Source: Chloroflexota bacterium | Lineage (GTDB): Bacteria > Chloroflexota > Anaerolineae > Anaerolineales > E44-bin32 | Reading direction: 5' to 3' | Length of the DNA stretch: 42,305 bases | NCBI GenBank assembly: GCA_027298025.1 | Contig: JAPUGV010000113.1 | Span: forward strand, 1-42,305 | Made by a program: the position numbers and the translations under genes | The notes under the pieces: model-generated | What the model was told of the DNA's origin: nothing | Database searches by the model: none | Seen by the model: the letters and a program-made list of their open reading frames with translations, nothing else | In this document: one piece after another, positions 1 through 6,009 of the stretch | Position numbering within the stretch: position 1 is the first letter of the stretch | Layout: every line of letters begins with the position of its first letter

Positions 1-335
1 GGAGCTCTTCAGTGTTTCGAGCGCTTCGAGTTCGTCGCCGATGAACAGGCCGTCAGCGAGTTCGTCGCCGAAGATGATATCCAACGAAGCGAGGAGTTCC
101 GGTGTCAGATCACCGTTCGGAACGGCAGGCGTAATACCGAAATCCATGACCTCACCTACAGGTAAAGTTGGCAGATCGATGCTCGCCGCTGACTCTGCCG
201 GGCCAGGGGCAGTGCTGACCGGGTCACTGTCATTTTGCGTACAGGCGGTGGCCAGGATCAAAAGGCTTAGAACGGCGGCGAATGAACGCGTTCCGAGAAT
301 CATCCGGCTGCGATTTATTTTTATGTTCAAAGTCA
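1..335 (-). CDS. Lipoprotein, partial (C-terminus beyond window edge)
   Basis: Reading the minus strand from ATG at 335 gives an uninterrupted frame of about 111 codons that runs off the left edge, so the C-terminus is missing. Residues 1-31 form a signal peptide: basic start (KINRSR), hydrophobic core (AAVLSLLILATAC) and a lipobox ending in Cys, so the protein should be lipid-anchored on the cell surface. The mature part begins with a Ser/Pro/Ala-rich linker (NDSDPVSTAPGPAESAAS) and continues into an acidic stretch (IIFGDELADGLFIGDELEAL). No catalytic domain is visible in this fragment and I do not recognise the family. It lies downstream of the 83-aa membrane protein gene, separated by a large nested palindrome. 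Confidence 0.75.
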
Positions 336-366
336 TAGGCCCACGATATCCAGCGGATCGATGCTG

Positions 367-444
367 GATTGCGCCAAGCGAATAGCTGAGCCCAACAAGA
401 ACCTTCCATCCCGAAGGTCTTGGGCTGCTAGCCTGGGCGCAATC
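367..444. repeat. Nested 78-bp imperfect palindrome (structured intergenic element)
   Basis: Three concentric inverted repeats share one centre: GATTGCGCC (367-375) with GGCGCAATC (436-444), AGCCCAA (389-395) with TTGGGCT (420-426), and ACCTTC (401-406) with GAAGGT (413-418). A transcript from either strand would fold into one long interrupted hairpin. There is no U-tract, so it is not an ordinary intrinsic terminator. It lies between the 83-aa gene and the lipoprotein on the minus strand, where it could act as an attenuator or a transcript-stabilising structure. Confidence 0.6.
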
Positions 445-455
445 TCAATAGGGTC

Positions 456-707
456 TTACCACTTAGCCTGAGCCACGTCAGATTCAATCTCGACTTCAGG
501 GGATGCGATCGCTTCACTGACTATCGGTTTCCGTCGAGAAAATCGGAGCGCGACGACTCCTGCGATGACCGCAAGCGTGCCCGCGGCCGTCCAGAAACTT
601 TGTCCCGTCATGAAGCTTCCAGGGATGACGCCGATTCCCTGAAAAAACCATACCGTTCCTACCAAAAGTAGCAAAACTCCTGCAATTGTCAAACCCGTCC
701 TTCTCAT
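456..707 (-). CDS. Small two-helix membrane protein
   Basis: 83 aa from ATG at 707, preceded on the minus strand by GGAGG about 8 nt upstream, which supports this start. There are two predicted transmembrane segments (about residues 6-26 and 38-56) joined by a short loop with IGVIPGSFMTGQ, then an acidic cytoplasmic tail (EVEIESDVAQ). The pattern MRRTG..IAG.LLLLVGTVWFFQGIGVIPGS.MTG is one I associate with conserved hypothetical membrane proteins found widely in bacteria; no function is known to me. It may be co-transcribed with the downstream lipoprotein. Confidence 0.75.
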   Translation of the reverse strand: MRRTGLTIAGVLLLLVGTVWFFQGIGVIPGSFMTGQSFWTAAGTLAVIAGVVALRFSRRKPIVSEAIASPEVEIESDVAQAKW

Positions 708-1104
708 TCGATAACCTCCATCGTCTCAGCCCCTGGTCATCCCCAATGCTATCTCTCCGGCGGCATCATCGCTCGATAGATTATCTGAAGTAATTCTTAG
801 AAAACTATTACCAGATGAAAATGATGGCCATGTTCGAGCTTGGGCCGAGGGGACCTCAGCACCTTCACATTGCAGCGCAAAGCTCATAGGCCATCGAGGG
901 CCCGGCATTTCTATCGTGCCCGGTGAGCACGTGATCTTTGGAGTTTAGGCCTAAAATCAAAGAGGGGCTGCAGAGACGCGATCCTAAATCATGTGCTCGA
1001 CATCGGGTAGCTGACCAGCTCCCACATCCCCTGCTCAGTCATCGTTCTGCACCTGATGGAGTCCTGTAGGACCTGTTCCCAGTAGCAATCGGAAGGGATC
1101 AGCT

Positions 1105-1170
1105 ACATTGGTTTTGAGAACGGGCATTCTCGCAACCAATGTTGCCAACCTTCAGCATTAGCTGAAGGTT
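1105..1170. repeat. Two consecutive perfect-stem hairpins
   Basis: First hairpin: ACATTGGTT (1105-1113) pairs with AACCAATGT (1134-1142), with an inner GAGAA/TTCTC stem and loop CGGGCA. Second hairpin: AACCTTCAGC (1147-1156), loop ATTA, GCTGAAGGTT (1161-1170), a perfect 10-bp stem. Neither is followed by a T-run on either strand. The role is unknown; they could be folded recombination substrates or transcript ends. Confidence 0.55.
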
Positions 1171-1371
1171 CGTTTAGCGAAGTAGCCTACTTTATTTAGG
1201 TTATGGTGAAGCTTCTCCGTGGTGCCGGAGCGAGCTCGCTTGGCTGAATAGGTGCACTTCCGCTAGCGTTGGATTGAGCTAAGTGAGTGAGCGCAACCTC
1301 CCAGACCGCACAGGGTGGAATTCCTGTTCTTCATCGCTCTCATGTCCCAGCAGACTGGGACCAATGACGCC

Positions 1372-1412
1372 GCCTGACAACTCGCTGGAGCACTCTACGA
1401 GTGGAGCCGGAC
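1372..1412 (+). mobile_element. Half attC-like sequence, inverted copy of 3012-3052
   Basis: These 41 bases match the reverse complement of 3012-3052 at 40 of 41 positions. They begin GCCTGAC (the other copy has GCCTAAC) followed by AACTCGCTGGAGC, which resembles the R''-L'' arm of an integron attC site. No matching right half (GTTRRRY) follows within attC range, so the site is truncated or degenerate. With its partner it brackets the NHL lipoprotein gene as 41-bp inverted repeats. Confidence 0.5.
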
Positions 1413-1922
1413 CCGGCCACTGCCGGACCCATAAACTAGGCCCCGCTTCGGCGAGGTCTTTGCTATGGACGCGGCGGGGGGTGGTCTTCAAGGGCAGGAA
1501 AGGGCTAGGAGGGTCACAGTTATCTTCTGAAGAAATAACTATTGCGACAGACCTAGCCTTGTTTGCAGGATAGCACGACGACTGCTCAGGTTTGCTGAGT
1601 GCCGTTAGCTAGTTGATGGCCGATTCAAGTAAGTTGGACAACCTTCAGCGTAGGATTGTTCGGAACTGTCAGGTGACAGCGACCAATTTCGATTGCCTGA
1701 TCGCGCCGTCTGTTGAGCCCTTGGTGGTCCGCTCCAGCGGGAGGCTGTAGGAAAAGCCCGCCAGAAGATTAATAGGGGGCGAGACCGCGATTTCGCGCCT
1801 CTTGAAGTCCGACAAAGGCACATGTACGTTACCAGAATAGAAGATACCTTAAATGTGCCGCCGGCCGCCGTCGGTGTTGGGTGAATTTGTGGACAGCAGC
1901 CAAGTTGTGGACTTGGTGGGGG

Positions 1923-2951
1923 CTAAGGAATGAATAACAATCCATTCGGGGCCTGTAGCCGCCCACCATCTATGAACGTCTTTATAAACTCCCCTGTCTC
2001 GCCATCGTATTTGAGGACCTTGTTGTTTGCAGAACTTGCTACATAAAGATGTTCGTCTGGGCCGAATGCTACAGCCCAAGGTCCTTGGAGGACTTCTCCC
2101 TGGACAAACACGGCTAGAAACTCGCCCGTTTTGCCGTCAAACTTAAGAATCGTATTGGTGTCTTGACTCCCTACGTACAGATGGCCGTCAGGGCCAAACG
2201 TCATACCTGCTGGTCGGATAAGGGCCCGGTCCGAAGCGAACACCCCCATGCTCTCCCCTGTCTTGCCGTCGAACTTGTAGATCTCGTTCGTATTTGAATC
2301 CACGTAGAGGTGGCCATCGGGCCCGAAGGTCAAGCTCCATGGAAACTGTATCGAAACTCCTTTGAGAAGATCGCTTTGGACGAAGTCGTGGATGAACTTC
2401 CCAGTCTCTGCGTCGTACTGCAAGACTTTGTGCGTCCCAGCAGAGGCCACATACAGATAGCCGTCCCTAAAGACAATGGACTCAGGAGCCTGTAGATTGC
2501 CGTCAAGGGTGAACTTCCCCAGAAACTTCATCCCTTTCGATGGTTCATAATCTTTTGTATCGAATTGGAGAATCGCATTGTGGCCGTAGCTAGACAGATA
2601 GAACTTCCCGTCAGGACCAAGAGCTATCCCCACCGGCCATTGAATGTCACTGGTGGTGGCAAAAACCCCCAAATACTCTCCATCCATGCTGTAACCGAGT
2701 ACCTCTTCGGTAAGTGAGCTTGTAACAAGTAGAATTTTTCTGGGAATGTCAGCCTGGCCTCCAGCCTCTGGCGCAGAAGTGGGTAGTGGTTCGGCTGTGG
2801 GCTGTGAGACTGTCGCCTCTTCCTCAAGCTCCTCGGGCTCTGTCTCTGACGTTGCCGTACTGACAATTGGTCCCTCTGTCGCGGCGGTGCCGCCGCAGGC
2901 GCTCGCAGCTATGAGAATGACAAAGGGCAGGATGAGAATGCGCTTATTCAT
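1923..2951 (-). CDS. NHL-repeat beta-propeller lipoprotein
   Basis: 342 aa from ATG at 2951, preceded by AAGGAGG 6-7 nt upstream. Residues 1-19 form a lipoprotein signal (KRILILPFVILIAASAC). A Thr/Glu/Pro-rich linker follows (about 20-70), then at least five NHL/SMP-30-like blades built on the pattern GPDGHLYV....N.I.KFDGKTGE, each ending in a V F-type strand. Such propellers are extracellular binding or sensing modules. No catalytic residues can be assigned, so the ligand is unknown. The gene is flanked by the 41-bp inverted half-attC copies and lies next to the VOC cassette on the same strand, so it may have arrived as part of the cassette array. Confidence 0.85.
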   Translation of the reverse strand: MNKRILILPFVILIAASACGGTAATEGPIVSTATSETEPEELEEEATVSQPTAEPLPTSAPEAGGQADIPRKILLVTSSLTEEVLGYSMDGEYLGVFATTSDIQWPVGIALGPDGKFYLSSYGHNAILQFDTKDYEPSKGMKFLGKFTLDGNLQAPESIVFRDGYLYVASAGTHKVLQYDAETGKFIHDFVQSDLLKGVSIQFPWSLTFGPDGHLYVDSNTNEIYKFDGKTGESMGVFASDRALIRPAGMTFGPDGHLYVGSQDTNTILKFDGKTGEFLAVFVQGEVLQGPWAVAFGPDEHLYVASSANNKVLKYDGETGEFIKTFIDGGRLQAPNGLLFIP

Positions 2952-3011
2952 TAGTCCCTCCTTCTGCTCTCTCGGTCATCATCACACGAAGTCGCGGTGC
3001 GCCGAGGCTGC

Positions 3012-3052
3012 GTCCGGCTCCACTCGTAGAGTGCTCCAGCGAGTTGTTAGGC
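3012..3052 (-). mobile_element. Half attC site downstream of the VOC gene
   Basis: On the minus strand the sequence starts GCCTAACAACTCGCTGG, the usual beginning (R'' core then AA) of an attC recombination site, 8 bases after the VOC stop codon. The 11 bases ending in the core (GGCTGCCTAAC) are the exact complement of the start of the same cassette (GTTAGGCAGCC from 3474 on the minus strand), as expected for the two ends of one cassette. No GTTRRRY right half was found before the next gene, so the site looks truncated. Confidence 0.6.
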
Positions 3053-3060
3053 AGCCACCA

Positions 3061-3444
3061 CTAGACCTGATAAATTTGTAAGAGGTTTCCGCAGGTATCA
3101 TCAAATAAGGCGACCCTTGTTGATCCCATCTCAGTGGGTTCCATGCTGAATTCGATGCCAAGCCCCTTCAGTCTTTCATACTCCGCTTGAATATCGTCTA
3201 CGGCAAATGCAGCTGCGGCGATCCCTTGCTCGAATATCGACTTCTTGAATTTCCTGGCAGCGGAGTTCTCACTCGGCTCAAGGAGCAACTCAGTACCTTC
3301 GGGTTCTTCGGGTGATACAACTGTCAACCACTTGAACTGCCCAACCGGAAAGTCCTGCTTCTTCTCGAAGCCCAGGATATCCGTATAGAACTTCAATGCG
3401 GCCTCCTGATCATCCACAAAGACGTTTGTAAGTTTAATCTTCAT
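3061..3444 (-). CDS. VOC (glyoxalase/bleomycin-resistance) superfamily protein in an integron cassette
   Basis: 127 aa from ATG at 3444; GAGAGGA lies 5-6 nt upstream. A longer in-frame extension to 3516 is rejected because it would run through the attC site. The fold pattern is a vicinal-oxygen-chelate protein: beta-alpha-beta halves starting KLTNVFVDDQEAALKFYTDILGF and AAAAFAVDDIQAEYERLKGLG, ending in FDDTCGNLLQIYQV with a terminal metal-type region. VOC proteins include glyoxalases, dioxygenases and antibiotic-binding proteins; the substrate cannot be told here. Its boundaries (attC core at 3474 before the start and GCCTAAC at 3052 after the stop) make it a cargo gene of a mobile cassette. 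Confidence 0.85.
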   Translation of the reverse strand: MKIKLTNVFVDDQEAALKFYTDILGFEKKQDFPVGQFKWLTVVSPEEPEGTELLLEPSENSAARKFKKSIFEQGIAAAAFAVDDIQAEYERLKGLGIEFSMEPTEMGSTRVALFDDTCGNLLQIYQV

Positions 3445-3467
3445 AAATTCCTCTCGGCATGTTGGCT

Positions 3468-3595
3468 GCCTAACGCTGGCGTCAGTCGCCGGACGGGTGA
3501 TCTCACAAGGGAACAATAACCAGCACCGTCGTGCCGTGCGCGAAACTTCAAAAACCGCGCCGAATAGTCCGGTCGGACTGCACGCATTGTTAGGC
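3468..3595 (-). mobile_element. attC: Complete attC recombination site (128 bp)
   Basis: On the minus strand it starts GCCTAACAATGCG and ends CCAGCGTTAGGC: R'' (RYYYAAC) and R' (GTTRRRY) cores 128 bases apart. Inside, CAGTC and CCGGAC on the left arm pair with GACTG and GTCCGG on the right arm. The left arm carries one extra G (GCAGTC against CAGTC), like the extrahelical base that directs integrase. About 70-80 bases of variable terminal structure separate the arms. The orientation matches the genes on both sides (both minus), as required for gene cassettes, and the 128-bp length is within the known attC range. Confidence 0.85.
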
Positions 3596-3655
3596 GGCTA
3601 CCCGGCTGAAGACTATGGTTCATCCTGAAAAAATGAAACGGTTTCAAATGGCATA

Positions 3656-3723
3656 GCCTGCCGTCACGCGTCCGTCGGGCCGGTAGCCCTCTATGGGAAA
3701 AGACAGGCGCGTAGACGGCAGGC
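3656..3723. repeat. Long-stem inverted repeat after the SnoaL-like gene
   Basis: GCCTGCCGTC (3656-3665) pairs perfectly with GACGGCAGGC (3714-3723), with a 48-base spacer. It lies in the 160 bases between the SnoaL-like stop codon and the complete attC site, inside the same cassette. It may be a transcription end structure or a remnant of an older attC; a GCCTAAT at 3747-3753 on the minus strand resembles a mutated R'' core. Confidence 0.5.
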
Positions 3724-3755
3724 ACTAATTAGCCGGTGCGCGGTCAATTAGGCGT

Positions 3756-4205
3756 TTACCCCGGCGGTGGTGGCATCTCGACACCAAGTTGTTGCAGAAG
3801 CCCTGGTATACCACCGTCAGCCGGCACATCTGCACGCAGGCGAACGACTTTGCCACCCTCGACCGTAAGGTCAGCATGCTCGACTGGCAACTTGATAGCT
3901 TTGCCAGTGGCCGGGACAACTGGTAAGCCCAATGCCGACAAGTCTAGATCGCCGGTGTGTGTGCCGGTAATCTGATGCGTTGTTCGAGCTACATTGCCTG
4001 TCACCTGCACGTCACTCAGGTTGAATGACCAATCTGGAAAAGCCGCCGACATCTGACGCTGCAACCCAAGCCATTGCTCACCGCTAATGGGTTCGGGTAC
4101 GGGACCACTAAATGTGAAATCATCTGTCAGATAGCTCCCCATCGTGTCCATGTCCATCGATTCGATGGCTGTGAATAACGCTCTGGTAATTTCTTCTGCA
4201 TTCAT
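3756..4205 (-). CDS. SnoaL-like / NTF2-fold ester cyclase family protein in an integron cassette
   Basis: 149 aa from ATG at 4205 with AAGGAG about 7 nt upstream. The sequence has the SnoaL-like pattern: an N-terminal helix (NAEEITRALFTAIESMDMDT), then YLTDDFTFSGP, a Trp-containing helix with QRQMSAAFPDWSF, and strands ending in ITGTHTGDLDLSALGLPVVPATGK, which is typical of predicted polyketide/ester-cyclase-like proteins. Members bind small hydrophobic ligands in a cone-shaped pocket; many are of unknown function. A Pro-rich tail (VEMPPPPG) ends the protein. It sits between core sites at 4325-4331 and 3468-3595, so it is the cargo of a complete 857-bp cassette (3474-4330). Confidence 0.85.
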   Translation of the reverse strand: MNAEEITRALFTAIESMDMDTMGSYLTDDFTFSGPVPEPISGEQWLGLQRQMSAAFPDWSFNLSDVQVTGNVARTTHQITGTHTGDLDLSALGLPVVPATGKAIKLPVEHADLTVEGGKVVRLRADVPADGGIPGLLQQLGVEMPPPPG

Positions 4206-4324
4206 GGTTTGCTCCTTTTTGTAGCTGAATAGATAAATTTGGAAACAATCGGCGCGATCGGAAATAGGTTATGACTAAAAGCTCATAAAAGCCTCCTTAT
4301 CGACATCTAAACGGCGACACAGCC

Positions 4325-4331
4325 GCCTAAC
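4325..4331 (-). mobile_element. Orphan integron core site GTTAGGC at the array boundary
   Basis: On the minus strand GTTAGGCGGCT starts the SnoaL cassette; the end of that cassette (AGCCGCCTAAC at 3589-3599) is its exact 11-base complement, as expected for cassette termini. No RYYYAAC partner lies upstream, so this is not the right half of another attC. It is either an attI-like insertion point or a secondary GTT site where cassettes were inserted. Confidence 0.6.
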
Positions 4332-4531
4332 TATTATTGGGTGGAAATTACCCGCACAATCTCCAATCTAAAATACTATGCTGCTATTACCCGGATAATT
4401 TCACCTTCGATTCTTTCTCGTGTCACCGGCGGTTACCATGCGCCCCACCTCAGCCTCCTCCCCATAGAATACTCGTCTACCATCTTACCAAGACCCACTA
4501 GGCGGATTGCTTACTGCCCGACCATCAAACT

Positions 4532-4555
4532 AGAGCGCCTCTTCGGAGGTGCTCT
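4532..4555. terminator. UUCG-loop hairpin, possible terminator
   Basis: AGAGCGCCTC (4532-4541), loop TTCG, GAGGTGCTCT (4546-4555): a 10-bp stem with one G-T pair, capped by an exceptionally stable tetraloop. On the plus strand it is followed by GTCGTTTTG, a weak T-run. It may insulate the phosphofructokinase from upstream transcription. Confidence 0.45.
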
Positions 4556-4636
4556 GTCGTTTTGCCGAAGGCTCCCCAGCGCGGGTCAGAATGACAGATT
4601 TGTAAGTTGCAAATGTTTCCTTCGCAAAAGTGGTTT

Positions 4637-4667
4637 TTGGCGCGTTCTTGTAAGTATCGTTTAGAAT
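4637..4667 (+). promoter_or_regulatory. Possible promoter of the leader peptide / phosphofructokinase unit
   Basis: TTGGCG at 4637-4642 and TAGAAT at 4662-4667 resemble sigma-70 -35 and -10 boxes, but the 19-bp spacer is long. The predicted start of transcription would lie about 30 bases before the small open frame at 4705. Confidence 0.3.
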
Positions 4668-4704
4668 CCCCCCGCCAAAGAAGTCCAAGCTGGAGAGGAC
4701 CATC

Positions 4705-4767
4705 ATGGAGACGTGGGTCTTGAAGCAACCATACCCCTACTCGCCAAGGAGTAGCGAATCGCGATGA
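4705..4767 (+). CDS. Possible 20-aa leader peptide overlapping the phosphofructokinase start
   Basis: ATG at 4705 has GGAGAGG about 6 nt upstream, a better ribosome site than that of the following gene (AAGGAG 12 nt away). The frame encodes [20 protein letters not shown] and its TGA stop overlaps the next ATG (ATGA at 4764-4767). This is the geometry of translational coupling or of a leader peptide. The coding status is inferred only from the ribosome site and the overlap. Confidence 0.4.
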   Translation: METWVLKQPYPYSPRSSESR

Positions 4768-5912
4768 GAGTGGGAATACTGACCGGCGGCGGGGATGTAC
4801 CGGGCCTGAATGCCTCTATCAAGGCGGTTGTCAATCGCGTCGTGCAAGGAGAGCACGAAGTGGTAGGGATCCGACGGGGTTGGGCCGGACTTCTAAAATG
4901 GCCGGTCGGCGACCTGGTTGCGGAAGCGGAATACATCCTGCCGCTGGACCCGCAGGCGGTGCGCACCGTCGATCGCACCGGCGGCACTTTCCTCCATAGC
5001 TCGCGTACGAACCCAGCCAAGTTTCCAGTGGCGGAGGCGCCCGAATTCCTGCGAGAGGGTCGGCAGGATGACGGTTCGGCAGACTACACAGAGCATGTGC
5101 TGAAAGCGATCGAACATCTCAAGCTGGATGTCCTGATCCCGATTGGCGGTGACGACACGCTCTCCTACGCCCTACGCCTGCATGACGAAGGCATCCCGGT
5201 CATAGCCATACCCAAGACGATGGACAATGACGTATTCGGGACCGATTACTGCATCGGATTCTCAACCGCTGTCACCCGCAGTGTTCAGTTCATCCGGGAC
5301 CTGCGAACAAACGCCGCATCGCACGAACGTATTGCCGTAGTTGAGATGTTCGGCCGAAATAGTGGCGAAACTTCGCTGATCGCTGCCTATCTCTCAGGAG
5401 TGGACCGAGCCATCATTTCCGAGGTACCCTTCGATCCCCAGAAACTGGCCGATCTGCTGCTCGCCGACAAGATCGCCAATCCAAGCAACTATGCCATGAT
5501 GACCATTTCCGAGGGCGCGCAGATGGAAGGCGGCGAAGCCATCATGAGCGGCCGAGAGGACGCGTTCGGTCACAAGAAGCTTGGAGGGATCGGCGCCATA
5601 ACTGGGGACCTGCTACGTGAGCTGACCGGTCAAAAAATTATCTATCAACAACTTGCCTACTTGATGCGTTCGGGCATCCCCGATACGCTTGATTTAATGG
5701 TGGCCATGAATTTTGCGATCTTGGCCGCCGATCTAGCGCTCGAGGGAAAATCGGGCCGCATGGTGGCGCTTCGCCAGGGCACCTACACCGATGTGCCGCT
5801 CGCCGAGACGCGTGAGAGGGTCAAGCTTGTGGACGTCGAAGGGCTCTATGACGTGGAGCAATATCGCCCGAAGGTCCGACAGGTAGGCGGCATGCCGATG
5901 TTTCTGTCCTAG
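4764..5912 (+). CDS. pfp: 6-phosphofructokinase, pyrophosphate-dependent type
   Basis: 382 aa. It phosphorylates fructose 6-phosphate in glycolysis in the cytoplasm. Family motifs: phosphate-binding loop GGGDVPGLN (8-16), GGDDT (128-132) and PKTMDND (150-156), then the substrate residues MFGRNSGE. In ATP-dependent enzymes the two diagnostic positions are Gly (GGDGS, PGTIDND). Here they are Asp131 and Lys151, the combination known for PPi-dependent enzymes, which are reversible and can also serve gluconeogenesis. The ATG start matches the family N-terminus ([11 protein letters not shown]). The gene is monocistronic apart from the possible leader peptide. The phosphoryl donor is predicted from two residues only. 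Confidence 0.93.
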   Translation: MRVGILTGGGDVPGLNASIKAVVNRVVQGEHEVVGIRRGWAGLLKWPVGDLVAEAEYILPLDPQAVRTVDRTGGTFLHSSRTNPAKFPVAEAPEFLREGRQDDGSADYTEHVLKAIEHLKLDVLIPIGGDDTLSYALRLHDEGIPVIAIPKTMDNDVFGTDYCIGFSTAVTRSVQFIRDLRTNAASHERIAVVEMFGRNSGETSLIAAYLSGVDRAIISEVPFDPQKLADLLLADKIANPSNYAMMTISEGAQMEGGEAIMSGREDAFGHKKLGGIGAITGDLLRELTGQKIIYQQLAYLMRSGIPDTLDLMVAMNFAILAADLALEGKSGRMVALRQGTYTDVPLAETRERVKLVDVEGLYDVEQYRPKVRQVGGMPMFLS

Positions 5913-5925
5913 CGCTCGTGCGACT

Positions 5926-5958
5926 TGCCCGATGGATGCCCGATGGATGCCCGATGGG
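5926..5958. repeat. Three tandem 11-bp repeats
   Basis: TGCCCGATGGA at 5926-5936 and 5937-5947, then TGCCCGATGGG at 5948-5958. It lies just after the phosphofructokinase stop and before the bidirectional hairpin. It is a short variable-number candidate. Confidence 0.75.
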
Positions 5959-5964
5959 CAGAAT

Positions 5965-5993
5965 CAAAAAGGAGCGCGGAGAGCCGCGCTCCT
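5965..5993 (-). terminator. Rho-independent terminator of the first mutase gene
   Basis: On the minus strand AGGAGCGCGG, loop CTCT, CCGCGCTCCT (perfect 10-bp stem, 5970-5993) is followed by TTTTTGATTC. It lies 16 bases past the mutase stop. The convergent phosphofructokinase probably ends at the same stem. Confidence 0.85.
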
Positions 5994-6009
5994 CCTTCAA
6001 TGTAGATCT

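Larger units (their letters stand above)
708..1922. other. 1.2-kb region with no convincing gene
   Basis: Open frames here are short, mutually overlapping and without convincing ribosome sites or recognisable domains, so I call none. What is visible: two consecutive hairpins (1105-1142 and 1147-1170), a weak integron-like core GTTGGAT at 1268-1274, a half-attC-like copy at 1372-1412 and a UUCG-loop hairpin near 1440-1455. The region looks like decayed accessory DNA and is unlike the densely packed genes after 4764. Confidence 0.5.
4206..4763. other. 558-bp intergenic region between the cassette array and the phosphofructokinase
   Basis: It contains the start of the SnoaL cassette with a core site at 4325-4331, an inverted repeat (4340-4350 with 4396-4405) next to that site, a UUCG-loop hairpin at 4532-4555 and a possible leader-peptide frame at 4705-4767. 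A 107-codon open frame at 4341-4664 on the plus strand has no ribosome site or recognisable domain and I do not call it. No integrase gene is present here, which is where an attI-proximal intI would be expected. Confidence 0.5.

Noticed and set aside
1283-1573. 96-codon plus-strand frame after a GTTGGAT core
   Set aside because: Overlaps hairpins and the attC-like copy, no recognisable domain and no convincing ribosome site.
1372-3052. Insertion sequence with 41-bp terminal inverted repeats
   Set aside because: No transposase or remnant inside and no target duplication visible; the repeat starts like an attC arm. Kept as a finding rather than an IS call.
4341-4664. 107-codon plus-strand frame upstream of phosphofructokinase
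   Set aside because: Contains the inverted repeat and the UUCG hairpin; unusual composition; no ribosome site.
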